Origin: Candidatus Cloacimonadota bacterium | GTDB lineage: Bacteria > Cloacimonadota > Cloacimonadia > Cloacimonadales > Cloacimonadaceae | Assembly: GCA_012522935.1 (NCBI GenBank) | Contig: JAAYJN010000007.1 | Coordinates: 1 to 49,188 of the forward strand | DNA length: 49,188 nucleotides | Direction: 5' to 3' | In this document: one piece after another, positions 1 to 9,174 of the stretch | How positions within the stretch are numbered: the stretch's first letter is position 1 | Layout: each line of letters starts with the position of its first letter | Program-made: the position numbers and the translations under genes | The notes under the pieces: model-generated | What the model was told of the DNA's origin: nothing | The model's input: only the letters and a program-made list of their open reading frames with translations | The model's database searches: none

Positions 1-802
1 GTCCCATCATCTCCTGGATGGCACGCAGATCAGCCCCCCGCTCCAAAAGATGGGTGGCAAAGCTGTGACGCAGCGTGTGGGGGGAATAGCCCTTCTGATT
101 GGCAATCAGCCGGATATACTTTTGCAACAGGATATATATCTGCCGGCTATCCAGTGCCTTGCCGCTTTTGGATAGAAAGAGGGTATCCTTGCTATCGGGG
201 CTCAGCAGGCTTTGCCGGATGGGCAGGTAATCGCTGATGGCTGCACAGGCATGCTTGCCCACAGGAACGATGCGCTGTTTATTCCCTTTGCCCGTCACCC
301 TGATCAGCCCCTTTTTAAGGTCCAAATCCTGCATCCGGATGGAAGCCAGCTCTGCCGCACGCAATCCGGAGGAATAAAGCAGCTCCAACATGGCACGGTT
401 GCGAATGCCAAACTTATTATCCAAATCAGGGATGCGCAGCAGCTGGCTGATCTCCTCTTCAGAAAAGAAGTTGGGCAGTTTGTTGCTATATTTGGGACGC
501 TTTATTTTATCCATCGGGTTGTGGGTGATGCGGTCGTTGTGTTTTAGCCACAGAAAAAAGGAATTGAGCGCAGACGTTTTGCGGGAGATGGAGCGGTTGC
601 TGTCGTTTTTTTCGTGCAGACTGCGCATAAAGCTGCGGATGTGCATGGGGGTTATCTGTTCGCTGTGTGGATTGTGTATTCCCAGGTCATGCACCAGGTG
701 GCTGTAAAGCTGATCCAGATCGCTGCGATAAGCCTGGATGGTGAGAGCGGATTTGCCCTCCAATCTCAAAAATGCAGCATAGCGGTCGAGATCGTTCATC
801 AT
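1..802 (-). CDS. Tyrosine recombinase XerC/XerD, 3' end off the window
   Basis: Site-specific recombinase of the phage-integrase family; the length and N-terminal SAM-like domain fit the housekeeping XerC/XerD enzymes that resolve chromosome dimers at dif. About 266 residues are visible. The N-terminal core-binding domain spans roughly 1-100 and the catalytic domain begins near 110. Catalytic residues visible (counting from the second ATG) are Arg147 in SSGLRAAEL, Lys171 in GKGNKQR, and His241/Arg244 in HTLRHSF. The second His/Trp and the nucleophilic Tyr lie beyond base 1, so activity cannot be confirmed here. An AAAGGAG ribosome site precedes a double ATG at 802. It is divergent from the acyltransferase gene at 895. 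XerC and XerD cannot be told apart from this part. Confidence 0.93.
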   Translation of the reverse strand, partial: MMNDLDRYAAFLRLEGKSALTIQAYRSDLDQLYSHLVHDLGIHNPHSEQITPMHIRSFMRSLHEKNDSNRSISRKTSALNSFFLWLKHNDRITHNPMDKIKRPKYSNKLPNFFSEEEISQLLRIPDLDNKFGIRNRAMLELLYSSGLRAAELASIRMQDLDLKKGLIRVTGKGNKQRIVPVGKHACAAISDYLPIRQSLLSPDSKDTLFLSKSGKALDSRQIYILLQKYIRLIANQKGYSPHTLRHSFATHLLERGADLRAIQEMMG

Positions 803-894
803 CTTTCTACTCCTTTTTTCGTCTTAGGTTCATTTTTTCCTTGCCTGAATTCTTGTCGAGAAAAAAATGGCATAAACATTTGGGGAGGTTCCTT

Positions 895-1653
895 GTGAAT
901 CAATTTATAGCCAAAAGTGCCCGGCTGGGAGACAGCGTGAATATAGGCATCAATTGCGTGATAATGGATGATGTGGTCATTGGCGATGGTTGCTTGATTG
1001 GCAACAATGTGGTGATCCATCCCGGCAGTGTGATTGGTGACGCCGTGAGGATAGACGATAATACCGTAATAGGCAAAAAGCCGCTCTCCTCTCCGCGCAG
1101 CATCTTCAAAGTGCCGGATGATCTGGAGCCTGCCCACATTGGCAGCTACTGCCAGATAGGTGCAAACGTGGTCATCTATTGCCAATGTACAATCGGCAAA
1201 AGAAACCTGATTGCGGATCTGGCAACAGTGCGCGAAAACGTCACCATTGGCGATCTGAACATCATCGGCCGCAATGTGGCAATAGAGAATTTTGTATCCA
1301 TCGGCAGCCGCAACAAGTTTGAAACCAATAGCTATATCACCGCCTACTCTGAGGTGGGAGATTATTGCTTTGTGGCTCCCGGCGTGATCACGAGCAACGA
1401 TAACTATATGGGACGCGATCCCGAACGATTCAAACACTTTAAGGGTATCATCATGCAAAACGGAGCACGCATCGGCGCCAATGCCACCATCCTTCCCGGA
1501 AAGGAGCTGGCAGGTGACGCCTGCATTGCCGCGGGTGCCGTTCTCACCAAAGACGCCCCTGAAGAGATGATCCTGGTAGGCAGCCCTGCCAAGCCATTCC
1601 GCACCGTGCCGGAAGCACAACTGATGAAGAACAACCTGGATAAACAATCATGA
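895..1653 (+). CDS. Left-handed beta-helix (hexapeptide-repeat) acyltransferase
   Basis: A 252-residue protein made almost entirely of [LIV]-G-x4 hexapeptide repeats (IGINCVIMDD, IGDGCLIGNN, IGANVVIYCQ, IGKRNLIADL), the signature of the LpxA/WbbJ/sugar O- or N-acyltransferase superfamily. It ends with the usual cap GSPAKPFRTVPE. The start is taken as GTG at 895 because a GGGGAGG ribosome site lies 6 bases upstream; the frame is open further upstream but has no ribosome site. Its stop overlaps the next gene as ATGA, and the following glycosyltransferase, flippase and asparagine-synthase-like genes point to a role in surface glycan or nucleotide-sugar modification. LpxA itself is unlikely: the protein lacks the LpxA C-terminal helical domain. 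The substrate is unknown. Confidence 0.82.
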   Translation: MNQFIAKSARLGDSVNIGINCVIMDDVVIGDGCLIGNNVVIHPGSVIGDAVRIDDNTVIGKKPLSSPRSIFKVPDDLEPAHIGSYCQIGANVVIYCQCTIGKRNLIADLATVRENVTIGDLNIIGRNVAIENFVSIGSRNKFETNSYITAYSEVGDYCFVAPGVITSNDNYMGRDPERFKHFKGIIMQNGARIGANATILPGKELAGDACIAAGAVLTKDAPEEMILVGSPAKPFRTVPEAQLMKNNLDKQS

Positions 1654-2363
1654 AGACACTTATAATCATCCCCACCTATAACGAACGGGAAAACATAGGA
1701 CGCATGCTGGATTATGTATTAAGCCACAATCCAGAGCTGGAAATCCTTGTGATCGAAGACAATTCCCCCGATGGCACCGCCGCAATCGTTAAAAAAGCGA
1801 TGGAATCCAATCCCCGCATCCACCTCATAGAACGCAGTGGCAAGCTGGGGCTGGGCTCGGCTTATGTTACCGGCTTCCGTTATGCCTTGGAAAGAGGCTT
1901 TTCCTATATCATGGAAATGGATGCTGATTTTTCTCATAATCCAGACGATATCCCCCGGCTTTTGGAAGCAGCCAAAAAGTATGATCTGGTAATAGGCTCC
2001 CGCTATGTGCAGGGCGTGAATATCGTCAATTGGCCGTTCAAGCGGTTGTTGATCAGCTATTTTGCCTCCAAGTATGTGCGCGTGATCACGGGAATGCCCG
2101 TCAAAGACCCCACCGGCGGCTTCAAATGCTTTAACCGCAGGGTGCTGGAAAGCATCGATCTGGATGCCATCCTCTCCGATGGCTATGCCTTCCAGGTGGA
2201 GATGAACTTCCGCGCCTGGGTGAAAGGCTTTCGCATCAAAGAAGTCTCCATCGTCTTTACAGACAGGGTGGATGGCGTATCCAAGATGTCTCGCCGCATT
2301 GTGTGGGAAGCTGTCTGGATGGTGTGGCGCCTCCATTTTATGCGTCTGTTTAAGAAACTCTAA
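1650..2363 (+). CDS. Polyprenol-phosphate sugar synthase, GT2 family (DPM1-like)
   Basis: A 237-residue cytosolic GT-A glycosyltransferase of the DPM1 type, which moves a hexose from a nucleotide sugar to polyprenyl phosphate on the inner face of the membrane. Landmarks in order are the nucleotide-binding start [12 protein letters not shown], the DNSPDGTA loop, the metal-binding MDADFSHNP (DxD-like), GSRYVQGV, and DPTGGFKCF. There is no C-terminal membrane domain, so it is the short soluble form, like bacterial Ppm1 synthase domains. It overlaps the acyltransferase gene by 4 bases and ruvB follows after 2 bases, so it is surely cotranscribed. The sugar (mannose or other) cannot be read from sequence. 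Confidence 0.88.
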   Translation: MKTLIIIPTYNERENIGRMLDYVLSHNPELEILVIEDNSPDGTAAIVKKAMESNPRIHLIERSGKLGLGSAYVTGFRYALERGFSYIMEMDADFSHNPDDIPRLLEAAKKYDLVIGSRYVQGVNIVNWPFKRLLISYFASKYVRVITGMPVKDPTGGFKCFNRRVLESIDLDAILSDGYAFQVEMNFRAWVKGFRIKEVSIVFTDRVDGVSKMSRRIVWEAVWMVWRLHFMRLFKKL

Positions 2364-2365
2364 AT

Positions 2366-3382
2366 ATGCTGCAACGCATCAACGACCCCGTTTTGCAGGT
2401 GCCGGATCAAGAGTTTGACCGCGCCCTGCGTCCCCGCACGTTAAACGAGTTTATAGGTCAAAACCACCTCAAACAGCTGCTTGATATCTCCATCAAAGCC
2501 GCCAAGCTGAGAAAAGAGCCCCTGGATCACGTTCTCTTTTATGGACCTCCCGGCTTGGGCAAAACCACCCTGGCAAGCATCATCGCCAGAGAGATGGGCG
2601 TGAATATCACCGTGAGCAGCGGTCCCGTGATGGAAAAGCCCGGAGACCTGGCAGGCATCCTCACCAATCTGCAGCGGCATGAGGTGTTTTTCATTGATGA
2701 AATCCATCGCCTGTCCCATGTGATTGAGGAGTATATCTACCCCGCCATTGAAGACTTTGAGATGGAGATCATCCTGGATAGCGGGCCCAGCGCACGCACC
2801 CTCAAGATAGATATAGAGCCCTTTACCCTGATAGGTGCCACCACGCGGGCTGGCCTCTTGACCCCTCCCCTCAGAGACCGCTTTGGCATCGTGTTGAGGC
2901 TGGATTATTATGATCAGGAATCCATCCAGCGCATCATCCAGCGCAGCGCCCGCATCTTGGATGTAAAGGCCGATGAGGAAGGCATCTTCGAGATGGCAAG
3001 CCGCAGCAGAGGCACGCCACGGATAGCCAATCGCCTCCTGCGCCGGGTGAGGGATTTTGCCCAGATCATGGGAGATGGCACCATCACCAGAGATATCGCC
3101 TGTGAAGCCCTGGAAATGCTGCAGGTGGATCATGCCGGGCTGGATGAGATGGATAAGCGCATCCTGCTCACCATCATGGAAAACTATCGGGGCGGACCCG
3201 TGGGCATCAAGACACTGGCAACCGCCATTGGCGAGGATGCCGGCACCATAGAGGAGATCTTCGAGCCCTATTTGGTGCAACAAGGCTTCCTGGACCGCAG
3301 CCCCCAAGGCAGGCGCGCCACACACAAAGCATACAAGCATCTGGGAATCACCCCCACAGACACTCAAATAGATATCTTCTAA
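2366..3382 (+). CDS. ruvB: Holliday junction branch migration ATPase RuvB
   Basis: The 338-residue AAA+ motor of the RuvAB complex that drives Holliday junction branch migration. Visible motifs are Walker [12 protein letters not shown] near residue 60, Walker [10 protein letters not shown] near 110, sensor 1 [19 protein letters not shown] with the arginine finger near 165-175, sensor 2 [16 protein letters not shown] near 215, and the C-terminal winged helix ending in [13 protein letters not shown]. Length matches the family. It sits inside a surface-glycan run with no ruvA or ruvC nearby. It follows the previous stop by two bases, so translation is probably coupled. Confidence 0.98.
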   Translation: MLQRINDPVLQVPDQEFDRALRPRTLNEFIGQNHLKQLLDISIKAAKLRKEPLDHVLFYGPPGLGKTTLASIIAREMGVNITVSSGPVMEKPGDLAGILTNLQRHEVFFIDEIHRLSHVIEEYIYPAIEDFEMEIILDSGPSARTLKIDIEPFTLIGATTRAGLLTPPLRDRFGIVLRLDYYDQESIQRIIQRSARILDVKADEEGIFEMASRSRGTPRIANRLLRRVRDFAQIMGDGTITRDIACEALEMLQVDHAGLDEMDKRILLTIMENYRGGPVGIKTLATAIGEDAGTIEEIFEPYLVQQGFLDRSPQGRRATHKAYKHLGITPTDTQIDIF

Positions 3383-3389
3383 TCTCGGT

Positions 3390-4661
3390 ATGAAAAGAGG
3401 TTATAAAGCCAATATCACCAGCAACCTGATCAACCAAGCCACCCATTTGGTTTTGGGTCTGTTCACTTCCATCCTGATAGCTCGCGTCTTGGGTCCCGAA
3501 AGACATGGCTATGTAACATACATCCTTCTCTTTTTCACGCTGATGACCAGCTATGGACACCTGGGCTTAAACAATGCCGTGATGTATTTCCACAAGCGCA
3601 AGAACGTGGATGCCCAGCACCTATTTAACGTAAATATCACCTGTCTGCTACTCATATTTGCAGGGCTCACGGTGCTCACTGTGGGAGGCTGGAAGCTGGG
3701 GTTGTTCCTGGTGGATTATCCCCTGCCCATGATAGCAGGTGGCTTGGTCTTTGTCTTGGCTGGCTTCTTTTATTACAATAACAATGCCTGGTTTATCGCC
3801 TCGGAGAGAATCCGGGAATCAAACCGCTATAACCTCTCGGTTTTCCTCCTAAAAACAGCCTCCATCTTTGCTTTCTGGATGATGGGCTTTCTGGTAGCCG
3901 GCACCAATTTTTGGATAGCTGTTGTTACCATGATTCTGAATGCCCTCCTACTGCAAATCCGCCTCAAACGTGGGCTGCGCCTGGCTTGGGATGCACCCCT
4001 GCTCAAAGCGGAGTTTCGCTATGGGGGCATCCTCTATCTGGCTGCTGCCTTCGATCATCTGCACTTGCGGGTGGATCAGCTCTTTATTAAAGGCATGCTG
4101 GGTCTGGAACACCTGGGGGTTTACAGCATGGCAGTGGTGATCAGCGAGCTGATGTTTCTGATCCCCCTCAGCATCAATTCTGCCCTCACAGGCAGGCTAT
4201 ACAATATAGAGGGGGAAGATGCGGGACGCACGGTGCTTACCCGCACCCTCAAGTTAAGTTTTTATGTGTGCATGGGCTTAACTCTGGTGGGCATTCCCCT
4301 GGCACTCCTGATCCCTTATGTGTATGGAATAGCCTTCAAGGGCGCCATCCTACCCTCTATGATACTGCTGTTGGGCGCTGCCTTTGCCTCTGTTGCCCGG
4401 GTATCCGCACCTTATTTCTTTACTTCTGGCAGGCCTTTGGTGCACCTGCGCATCACTTTCTTTTGTCTGATCACAAACACCCTGCTCAATTGGATCATGA
4501 TCCCCATCTGGGGCATCAATGGAGCCGCCATCTCCTCTGCCATCTCCTACTTTATCTATGGCTCATATTACATCACGGTTCTGGTGAAAAAAGAAGGCTT
4601 CCAGCTGCGCGATCTCTTTGCCCTTTCACTGGATGATATCAGGATGATCTTACCGCAATGA
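3390..4661 (+). CDS. Polysaccharide flippase-like membrane protein (MVF/Wzx type)
   Basis: A 423-residue integral membrane protein with about 12 hydrophobic segments. It begins with the charged-then-hydrophobic pattern of Wzx/MurJ-type lipid-linked oligosaccharide flippases (NLINQATHLVLGLFTSILIARVLGPERHG, here split over the first helix and loop). The phrase ARVLGPERHGY is typical of the family's first loop. It probably moves an undecaprenyl-linked glycan across the inner membrane. It lies 7 bases after ruvB and overlaps the next gene as ATGA. The neighbouring glycosyltransferase and acyltransferase support a glycan export role; the cargo is unknown. Confidence 0.85.
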   Translation: MKRGYKANITSNLINQATHLVLGLFTSILIARVLGPERHGYVTYILLFFTLMTSYGHLGLNNAVMYFHKRKNVDAQHLFNVNITCLLLIFAGLTVLTVGGWKLGLFLVDYPLPMIAGGLVFVLAGFFYYNNNAWFIASERIRESNRYNLSVFLLKTASIFAFWMMGFLVAGTNFWIAVVTMILNALLLQIRLKRGLRLAWDAPLLKAEFRYGGILYLAAAFDHLHLRVDQLFIKGMLGLEHLGVYSMAVVISELMFLIPLSINSALTGRLYNIEGEDAGRTVLTRTLKLSFYVCMGLTLVGIPLALLIPYVYGIAFKGAILPSMILLLGAAFASVARVSAPYFFTSGRPLVHLRITFFCLITNTLLNWIMIPIWGINGAAISSAISYFIYGSYYITVLVKKEGFQLRDLFALSLDDIRMILPQ

Positions 4662-6244
4662 TACATATCAAACTCTCTTCCCAGCGCCAACCACAGTGGT
4701 TCTCCCTGGCGGGAATCCACACCCGGGGATACGTCTTTGATGCCCAGGGCAAGCTGTGGCAAGGCGCATCCCTCTGTAATCTCTTGCATGGCGTACAGGA
4801 TGCCGTATCTCTGGAGACCATCGTCAGCCGACTAAACGGCTGTTTTGCCATTATCATCGAGGCAGAAAGCGGCACCCTGGCAGCCGTCGACAGGACGGCA
4901 TCCATGCCCCTTTATTGGGTGCAAGAGCCGGGCATACAGCTCATTAGCGACGATCCCCAGGAAGCAGCCAGCCGGTTCCCCCATAAAGATACAGATGCCA
5001 GACGCATCTCCGAATACCTGCTCTCTGGCTTTTGCAGCGGGAATGACACCTTGCAAAAGGGGCTAAACCTCCTGCAGGCAGGCCAGATACTGGAAATCAG
5101 AGACGGCAAAAGCAGGATCATCCAATACTACAGATACAAACACCTGGAAAGCACCCCCACCAATCCAGCCACCCTCTATGAAGGGCTGGATACTGCCCAC
5201 CTGAATAGCATCCGCCGTCTCATCCAAAGCCTGGATGGACGCCCCGTCGCCATCCCCCTTAGCGGCGGCTATGATTCCAGATTGATTGCCATCCTCCTCA
5301 AGAGATTGGGATATAAACATATCAGTGCCTTTTCATACGGACAGCGCCACAGCCGTGAGGTCAAGATATCCCATCAGGTTGCCCGTCTGCTGGAAATCCC
5401 CTGGACCTTTGTGGAACACCGCCCTCAAGACTGGTATCAAGCCTATCAATCCCCTTCCAGAAAGGAGTTTTATGCCTATGCTGGCAACGTGAGCAGCCGC
5501 CCCCACATCCAGGATTGGCTGGCAGTACGAGAGCTTTCCCAGAGTGGACACTGGCACAAGGATACGGTATTTATACCGGGGCATTCGGGTGATTTTGTAC
5601 AGGGTTCCAATATCCCGCCAGCTTTTTGTGAAAAGCCCATTATCACACGGGAGATATTACTACAGAATATCTGGAAGAGTGTGTATCGCCTCTGGCATGC
5701 AGTGGATGAAGAGGTATATCAAAGGCTCAGCCAGCTTGTGCCCTCGGAAGAGGAGATGGATCAGGAGACTGCCGCCAGCCTGTTGGAAGGCTACCTATGG
5801 CAACAGCTTCAGCCCCGCTATATCTTGAATTCCCTACGTGTGTATGAATACTTTGGTTATGAGTGGCGCATACCCTGGTGGGATGCGGAGATACTGGATT
5901 TTTGGCAAAAGGTGCCCATCTCTGTACGCAGTGGCCGCCAGCTTTATAAGGCTTACATCGCCACAAAGCGTAATACCGGCATAGGCGTGTATCACAAAGA
6001 AACCATGCCTCGCCGTATCCGGGAGAGATTGATCCGCCAAAAATGGGGATACATATACGATCCTCGCTTCAGCCGCTTTGCCCCGTTCTATTTGGGCAAA
6101 GCCCACCGCCACAGCCAGCTTGGCGCCCTGCTACCTCAAAATCTGGAGTTACCAGAATATATCAGGGCAAACCAAGCCATCGCCAAGTGCAACATCAACG
6201 CAGTATCATCCTTGGTTGCCCTCAAAGAGTGGTGGGAAGGCTAA
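4658..6244 (+). CDS. Asparagine-synthase-like ATP pyrophosphatase
   Basis: A 528-residue homologue of asparagine synthetase B. The N-terminal 170 residues resemble the glutaminase (Ntn) domain but begin MIHIKLSS, so the catalytic Cys2 needed for glutamine hydrolysis is absent. The C-terminal half carries the ATP-binding PP-loop PLSGGYDSRL, with the serine at residue 202, and GHSGDFVQGS, which resembles the AsnB substrate/ATP loop. Loss of Cys2 is typical of AsnB relatives in capsule and natural-product clusters that form amides using another nitrogen source. It is the last gene of the run starting at 895 (ATGA overlap). I infer amidation or aminoacyl modification of a glycan component rather than plain asparagine synthesis; the substrate is unknown. 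Confidence 0.8.
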   Translation: MIHIKLSSQRQPQWFSLAGIHTRGYVFDAQGKLWQGASLCNLLHGVQDAVSLETIVSRLNGCFAIIIEAESGTLAAVDRTASMPLYWVQEPGIQLISDDPQEAASRFPHKDTDARRISEYLLSGFCSGNDTLQKGLNLLQAGQILEIRDGKSRIIQYYRYKHLESTPTNPATLYEGLDTAHLNSIRRLIQSLDGRPVAIPLSGGYDSRLIAILLKRLGYKHISAFSYGQRHSREVKISHQVARLLEIPWTFVEHRPQDWYQAYQSPSRKEFYAYAGNVSSRPHIQDWLAVRELSQSGHWHKDTVFIPGHSGDFVQGSNIPPAFCEKPIITREILLQNIWKSVYRLWHAVDEEVYQRLSQLVPSEEEMDQETAASLLEGYLWQQLQPRYILNSLRVYEYFGYEWRIPWWDAEILDFWQKVPISVRSGRQLYKAYIATKRNTGIGVYHKETMPRRIRERLIRQKWGYIYDPRFSRFAPFYLGKAHRHSQLGALLPQNLELPEYIRANQAIAKCNINAVSSLVALKEWWEG

Positions 6245-6255
6245 AGCCAAAGCGT

Positions 6256-6900
6256 TTATTTCTTGCGTGTTCTGGGTTTGGCTGGCTTGATGGGATCCGG
6301 GGTCACCTCCTCAATGGGAGCCGGTTCTGCCGGAGCTTCCGCATCTTTAAATTGCATCGGCTCTTTGATTACGTGACGCTTTAGCTCCACCTTCACGATG
6401 GGCTCTATGCGGTGGGAAACGATAAAGAGGGTTTTCCCTCTGGATAGTGCCAGCTTTTCTTCAATGGTCAAAGCCTGGATTTCACTAAGGGTGGTTACGC
6501 GCTCGATAGCGCCGGTAGCGGTGTCCACTATTTGGACAAAGTGCTGTTTTTCAGCCATGAAGGATACCTCCATCTGATATTTTTCGGGGAATTTTTTTAC
6601 GATATCAACCACAAAATCCACGTAATCTCCCTTATGAACACGATACCATGCCCTGAAGGAGCGGCATTTCTCCAAGCGTGGGCACACCGCACACAGAGGT
6701 GCCTCCACCTTTCTGTGGCGCTTCAATTCGCATACGTAGATTCTGGATTTTCTCATGAAGTGCCAATCGTGCCAAGGGCTCTGTTTGTCAAGAGATATCG
6801 CCTTTTGCATACTTCCCCATCCAGCCGGATGCTCATATTTTGCTTGACCTCCCAGCCCTTTTTTATCCATAATGCCAAAAAGCTTGATCGAATTTGCCAA
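6256..6900 (-). CDS. Unknown protein with a Cys cluster and Pro/Ala/Lys-rich tail
   Basis: I do not recognise this family. The frame is open for 214 codons from a TTG at 6900. Likelier starts are ATG at 6810 (weak GGGGA site just upstream), ATG at 6870 or ATG at 6756. After residue 49 the protein reads as a compact domain with a C-x13-C-x2-C-x5-C pattern (VCELK...LCAVCPRLEKC), which could bind zinc or an iron-sulfur cluster. An alpha/beta stretch follows (KGDYVDFVVDIVKKFPEKY), then a charged low-complexity tail ending KPAKPRTRKK. The tail is Lys/Arg-rich and could bind nucleic acid. The gene is convergent with 4658-6244 (11-base gap) and divergent from 6948. It is real in my judgement, but its role is unassigned. 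Confidence 0.62.
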   Translation of the reverse strand: MANSIKLFGIMDKKGLGGQAKYEHPAGWGSMQKAISLDKQSPWHDWHFMRKSRIYVCELKRHRKVEAPLCAVCPRLEKCRSFRAWYRVHKGDYVDFVVDIVKKFPEKYQMEVSFMAEKQHFVQIVDTATGAIERVTTLSEIQALTIEEKLALSRGKTLFIVSHRIEPIVKVELKRHVIKEPMQFKDAEAPAEPAPIEEVTPDPIKPAKPRTRKK

Positions 6901-6947
6901 GTTACTGCTATTGCAACATATAGCTACAGCAAAAATAAGAGGTTAAA

Positions 6948-7847
6948 ATGTATTTAGACAGTTTTTTGGATGCACGTGATATCTGCGTAAATCCTGATAT
7001 CCAAAACAAAGAACAAGCATACAGCATGCTTGTGGATTTGATTTGTCGCAATCATAAATTGCCCATCTGTGGCGAAGACCTCTTGCAAAGGCTCTTACAG
7101 CGGGACGCGGAGGCACCCACCGCCTATCCCTCGGGCATCGCCATCCCCCATATCCGCATGGATGATTTTGATGACATTCTGGTGGCGATGATGTTTTTGC
7201 CCCAACCGCTTATGTTTGGCACAACCAAGGTCTCCTGGGTGGTTTTGATTATCACAGACAAGACCAGCTCCAAAATCTATCTCAATCTCGTGGCTGCCCT
7301 GATGGCACTTTCCAAGGATACCGCCTCTGTGCAAGCACTCACCACCGCAGAAGATGCTCATGCCGCCTTCAGCATCATCAAAAAACTGGGCATCTCCATC
7401 AAAATAGACCTTTACGTGGCAGACATTATGAATATCAACACCGTCACCATCCCACCGGAAGCCACGCTCCGGGAACTGATCCGCCTGATGGGAATGCACA
7501 GCCTCGCCGGCTTGCCCGTGGTGGATGAAACTGGCTTGTTTGTGGGAGAGGTGAATATCCTCAGCCTGCTCAAAGTGGGCATCCCAGAATACCTTACACG
7601 GATGGACAACCTCGATTTTCTGGTATCTTTTGAACCTCTGGAACGACTTTTGGAACAGCAGGACGAGCTGCAGGTGAAAGATATAATGACCCTCCAGCCC
7701 ATCATCCTAAAGCCGGAAACCTCCATCATGGAGGCAGTGAGCGAAATGATCAAGCACGACAAACGCTATATGAGCGTAGTTAAAGACAACAAACTGATGG
7801 GCGTGGTGACGGCAAAAGACATATTTCATAAGGTAATTCAGGCATAA
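6948..7847 (+). CDS. PTS EIIA (PtsN-type) domain fused to a CBS pair
   Basis: A 299-residue fusion. Residues 1-150 resemble the fructose/nitrogen-type EIIA domain (PtsN), with the phospho-acceptor histidine expected at His68 in GIAIPHIR. Residues 155-298 form two CBS motifs (VADIMNINTVTI... and VKDIMTLQPIIL... ending GVVTAKDIFHKV), which usually sense adenine nucleotides. A ribosome site AAGAGG precedes the ATG. A transporter starts 4 bases after its stop, so the two are translationally linked. With hprK, ptsH and ptsI elsewhere in this window and no EIIB/EIIC, it is a plausible output of a regulatory PTS acting on the transporter. That regulatory link is inference. Confidence 0.88.
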   Translation: MYLDSFLDARDICVNPDIQNKEQAYSMLVDLICRNHKLPICGEDLLQRLLQRDAEAPTAYPSGIAIPHIRMDDFDDILVAMMFLPQPLMFGTTKVSWVVLIITDKTSSKIYLNLVAALMALSKDTASVQALTTAEDAHAAFSIIKKLGISIKIDLYVADIMNINTVTIPPEATLRELIRLMGMHSLAGLPVVDETGLFVGEVNILSLLKVGIPEYLTRMDNLDFLVSFEPLERLLEQQDELQVKDIMTLQPIILKPETSIMEAVSEMIKHDKRYMSVVKDNKLMGVVTAKDIFHKVIQA

Positions 7848-7851
7848 AACA

Positions 7852-9135
7852 ATGACCATAATGATGTTAATCACCCTCTTTGTCTTCGTGATGACTTATA
7901 TATTTATCATCATGGAGTGGATGAACAAAATGCTCGCCGCCATGATAGGCGGTTTTTTGATTGTACTCACGGGCATAATCCACCAGCAAGATGCCCTGAT
8001 GGCGGTGGATTGGAATGTCATCTTTTTCTTGATCGGCATGATGCTGGTCATCTCCGTGCTCAAAAAGACCGGTGTCTTTATGTACATCGCCATCCGCACA
8101 GCCAAAATCGCCAGAGGCAAACCCATAGTAATTATGACCCTGATGTTCGTGATCACGGCGGTGCTCTCAGCATTTTTGGGCAGTGTGACCACGGTGATGA
8201 TCTTGGTACCCATCGTGCTCTTGATCTGTGGAGAATTGAAGATTACGCCCATCCCCTTCATCATCACCATGGCAATCGCCTCCAATATGGGTGGTACCGC
8301 CACAATGGTGGGCGATCCTCCCAATATCATGATTGGCTCTGCCACAGATTACACTTTCATGGATTTTCTCTTCAATCTCACCCCGCCCGTGGTAATCATC
8401 ACATGCGTAAGCGTGGCAATGATCTGGCTGATGTATCGCAATAAGATGAAGGTGAGCATGCAAAACCGCGCCCGCCTGCTCAGCTATCGTGAAGACACCC
8501 TTATCACAGACAAGAAATTGCTCCTTCGCAGCAGCATCGTCTTGCTGTTGATGTTGATAGCATTGATATTGCAGAGCGTTTTGAAAATAGAAACAGCCAC
8601 CATCGCCATGACCGCCGGACTCAGCCTTTTATTGATGAGCAACCGCAATCAGGTGGAAAACGTGTTGATAAACGACGTGGATTGGGTGACCATCTTCTTT
8701 TTCATCGGATTGTTTATGATCGTGGAAAGCCTTGTGGTAACTGGCTTTATCGATATCATGGCAAAGGGCATCATAGATGCCTCAGGAGGCAGACCCAAAA
8801 CCGCCTCCATGCTCATCCTCTGGCTTTCCGGCGCCCTTTCCGCCATCATCGATAACGTCCCCTTCGTGGCTGCCATGATTCCCATGGTGCAAAAAATGAG
8901 CACTTATATCAACAACCCCACAGCCATGCACCCCATTTGGTGGTCTTTATCCCTGGGAACCTGCCTGGGTGGTAATGGAACCTTAGTGGGAGCCTCTGCA
9001 AACATCGTGGCAGTGGGCATAGCCAGCCGCAATGGATTTCGGATATCTTTTAGGCAGTTCACTCAAATCGGCATTATTTTCACCTTCAATTCCCTCTTGA
9101 TTTCCTCTGTATATCTGCTGGTGAGGTATTTCTAA
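7852..9135 (+). CDS. ArsB/NhaD-type ion or anion transporter
   Basis: A 427-residue membrane protein with 10-12 hydrophobic segments of the ion transporter superfamily (ArsB, NhaD, SLC13 and P-protein relatives). Two family hallmarks, one per inverted half, are visible: GGTATMVGDPPNIMIGSA near residue 150 and GGNGTLVGASANIVAVGIA near residue 378. These loops resemble the re-entrant substrate and sodium sites of the superfamily. It directly follows the EIIA-CBS gene with only 4 bases between. The substrate (sodium/proton, citrate or dicarboxylate, oxyanion) cannot be told from sequence; no ars genes lie nearby, which argues against arsenite. Confidence 0.87.
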   Translation: MTIMMLITLFVFVMTYIFIIMEWMNKMLAAMIGGFLIVLTGIIHQQDALMAVDWNVIFFLIGMMLVISVLKKTGVFMYIAIRTAKIARGKPIVIMTLMFVITAVLSAFLGSVTTVMILVPIVLLICGELKITPIPFIITMAIASNMGGTATMVGDPPNIMIGSATDYTFMDFLFNLTPPVVIITCVSVAMIWLMYRNKMKVSMQNRARLLSYREDTLITDKKLLLRSSIVLLLMLIALILQSVLKIETATIAMTAGLSLLLMSNRNQVENVLINDVDWVTIFFFIGLFMIVESLVVTGFIDIMAKGIIDASGGRPKTASMLILWLSGALSAIIDNVPFVAAMIPMVQKMSTYINNPTAMHPIWWSLSLGTCLGGNGTLVGASANIVAVGIASRNGFRISFRQFTQIGIIFTFNSLLISSVYLLVRYF

Positions 9136-9174
9136 AACCCCCATTATATCAGACTCTAAGGCGCCCAATCCCTT

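Noticed and set aside
1-802. Xer recombinase as the integrase of a mobile element
   Set aside because: The N-terminal domain and size fit housekeeping XerC/D. No att site, tRNA target or phage genes are nearby in the visible part.
2441-3367. 308-codon minus-strand frame opposite ruvB
   Set aside because: Antisense shadow of ruvB; composition is not protein-like and there is no start signal.
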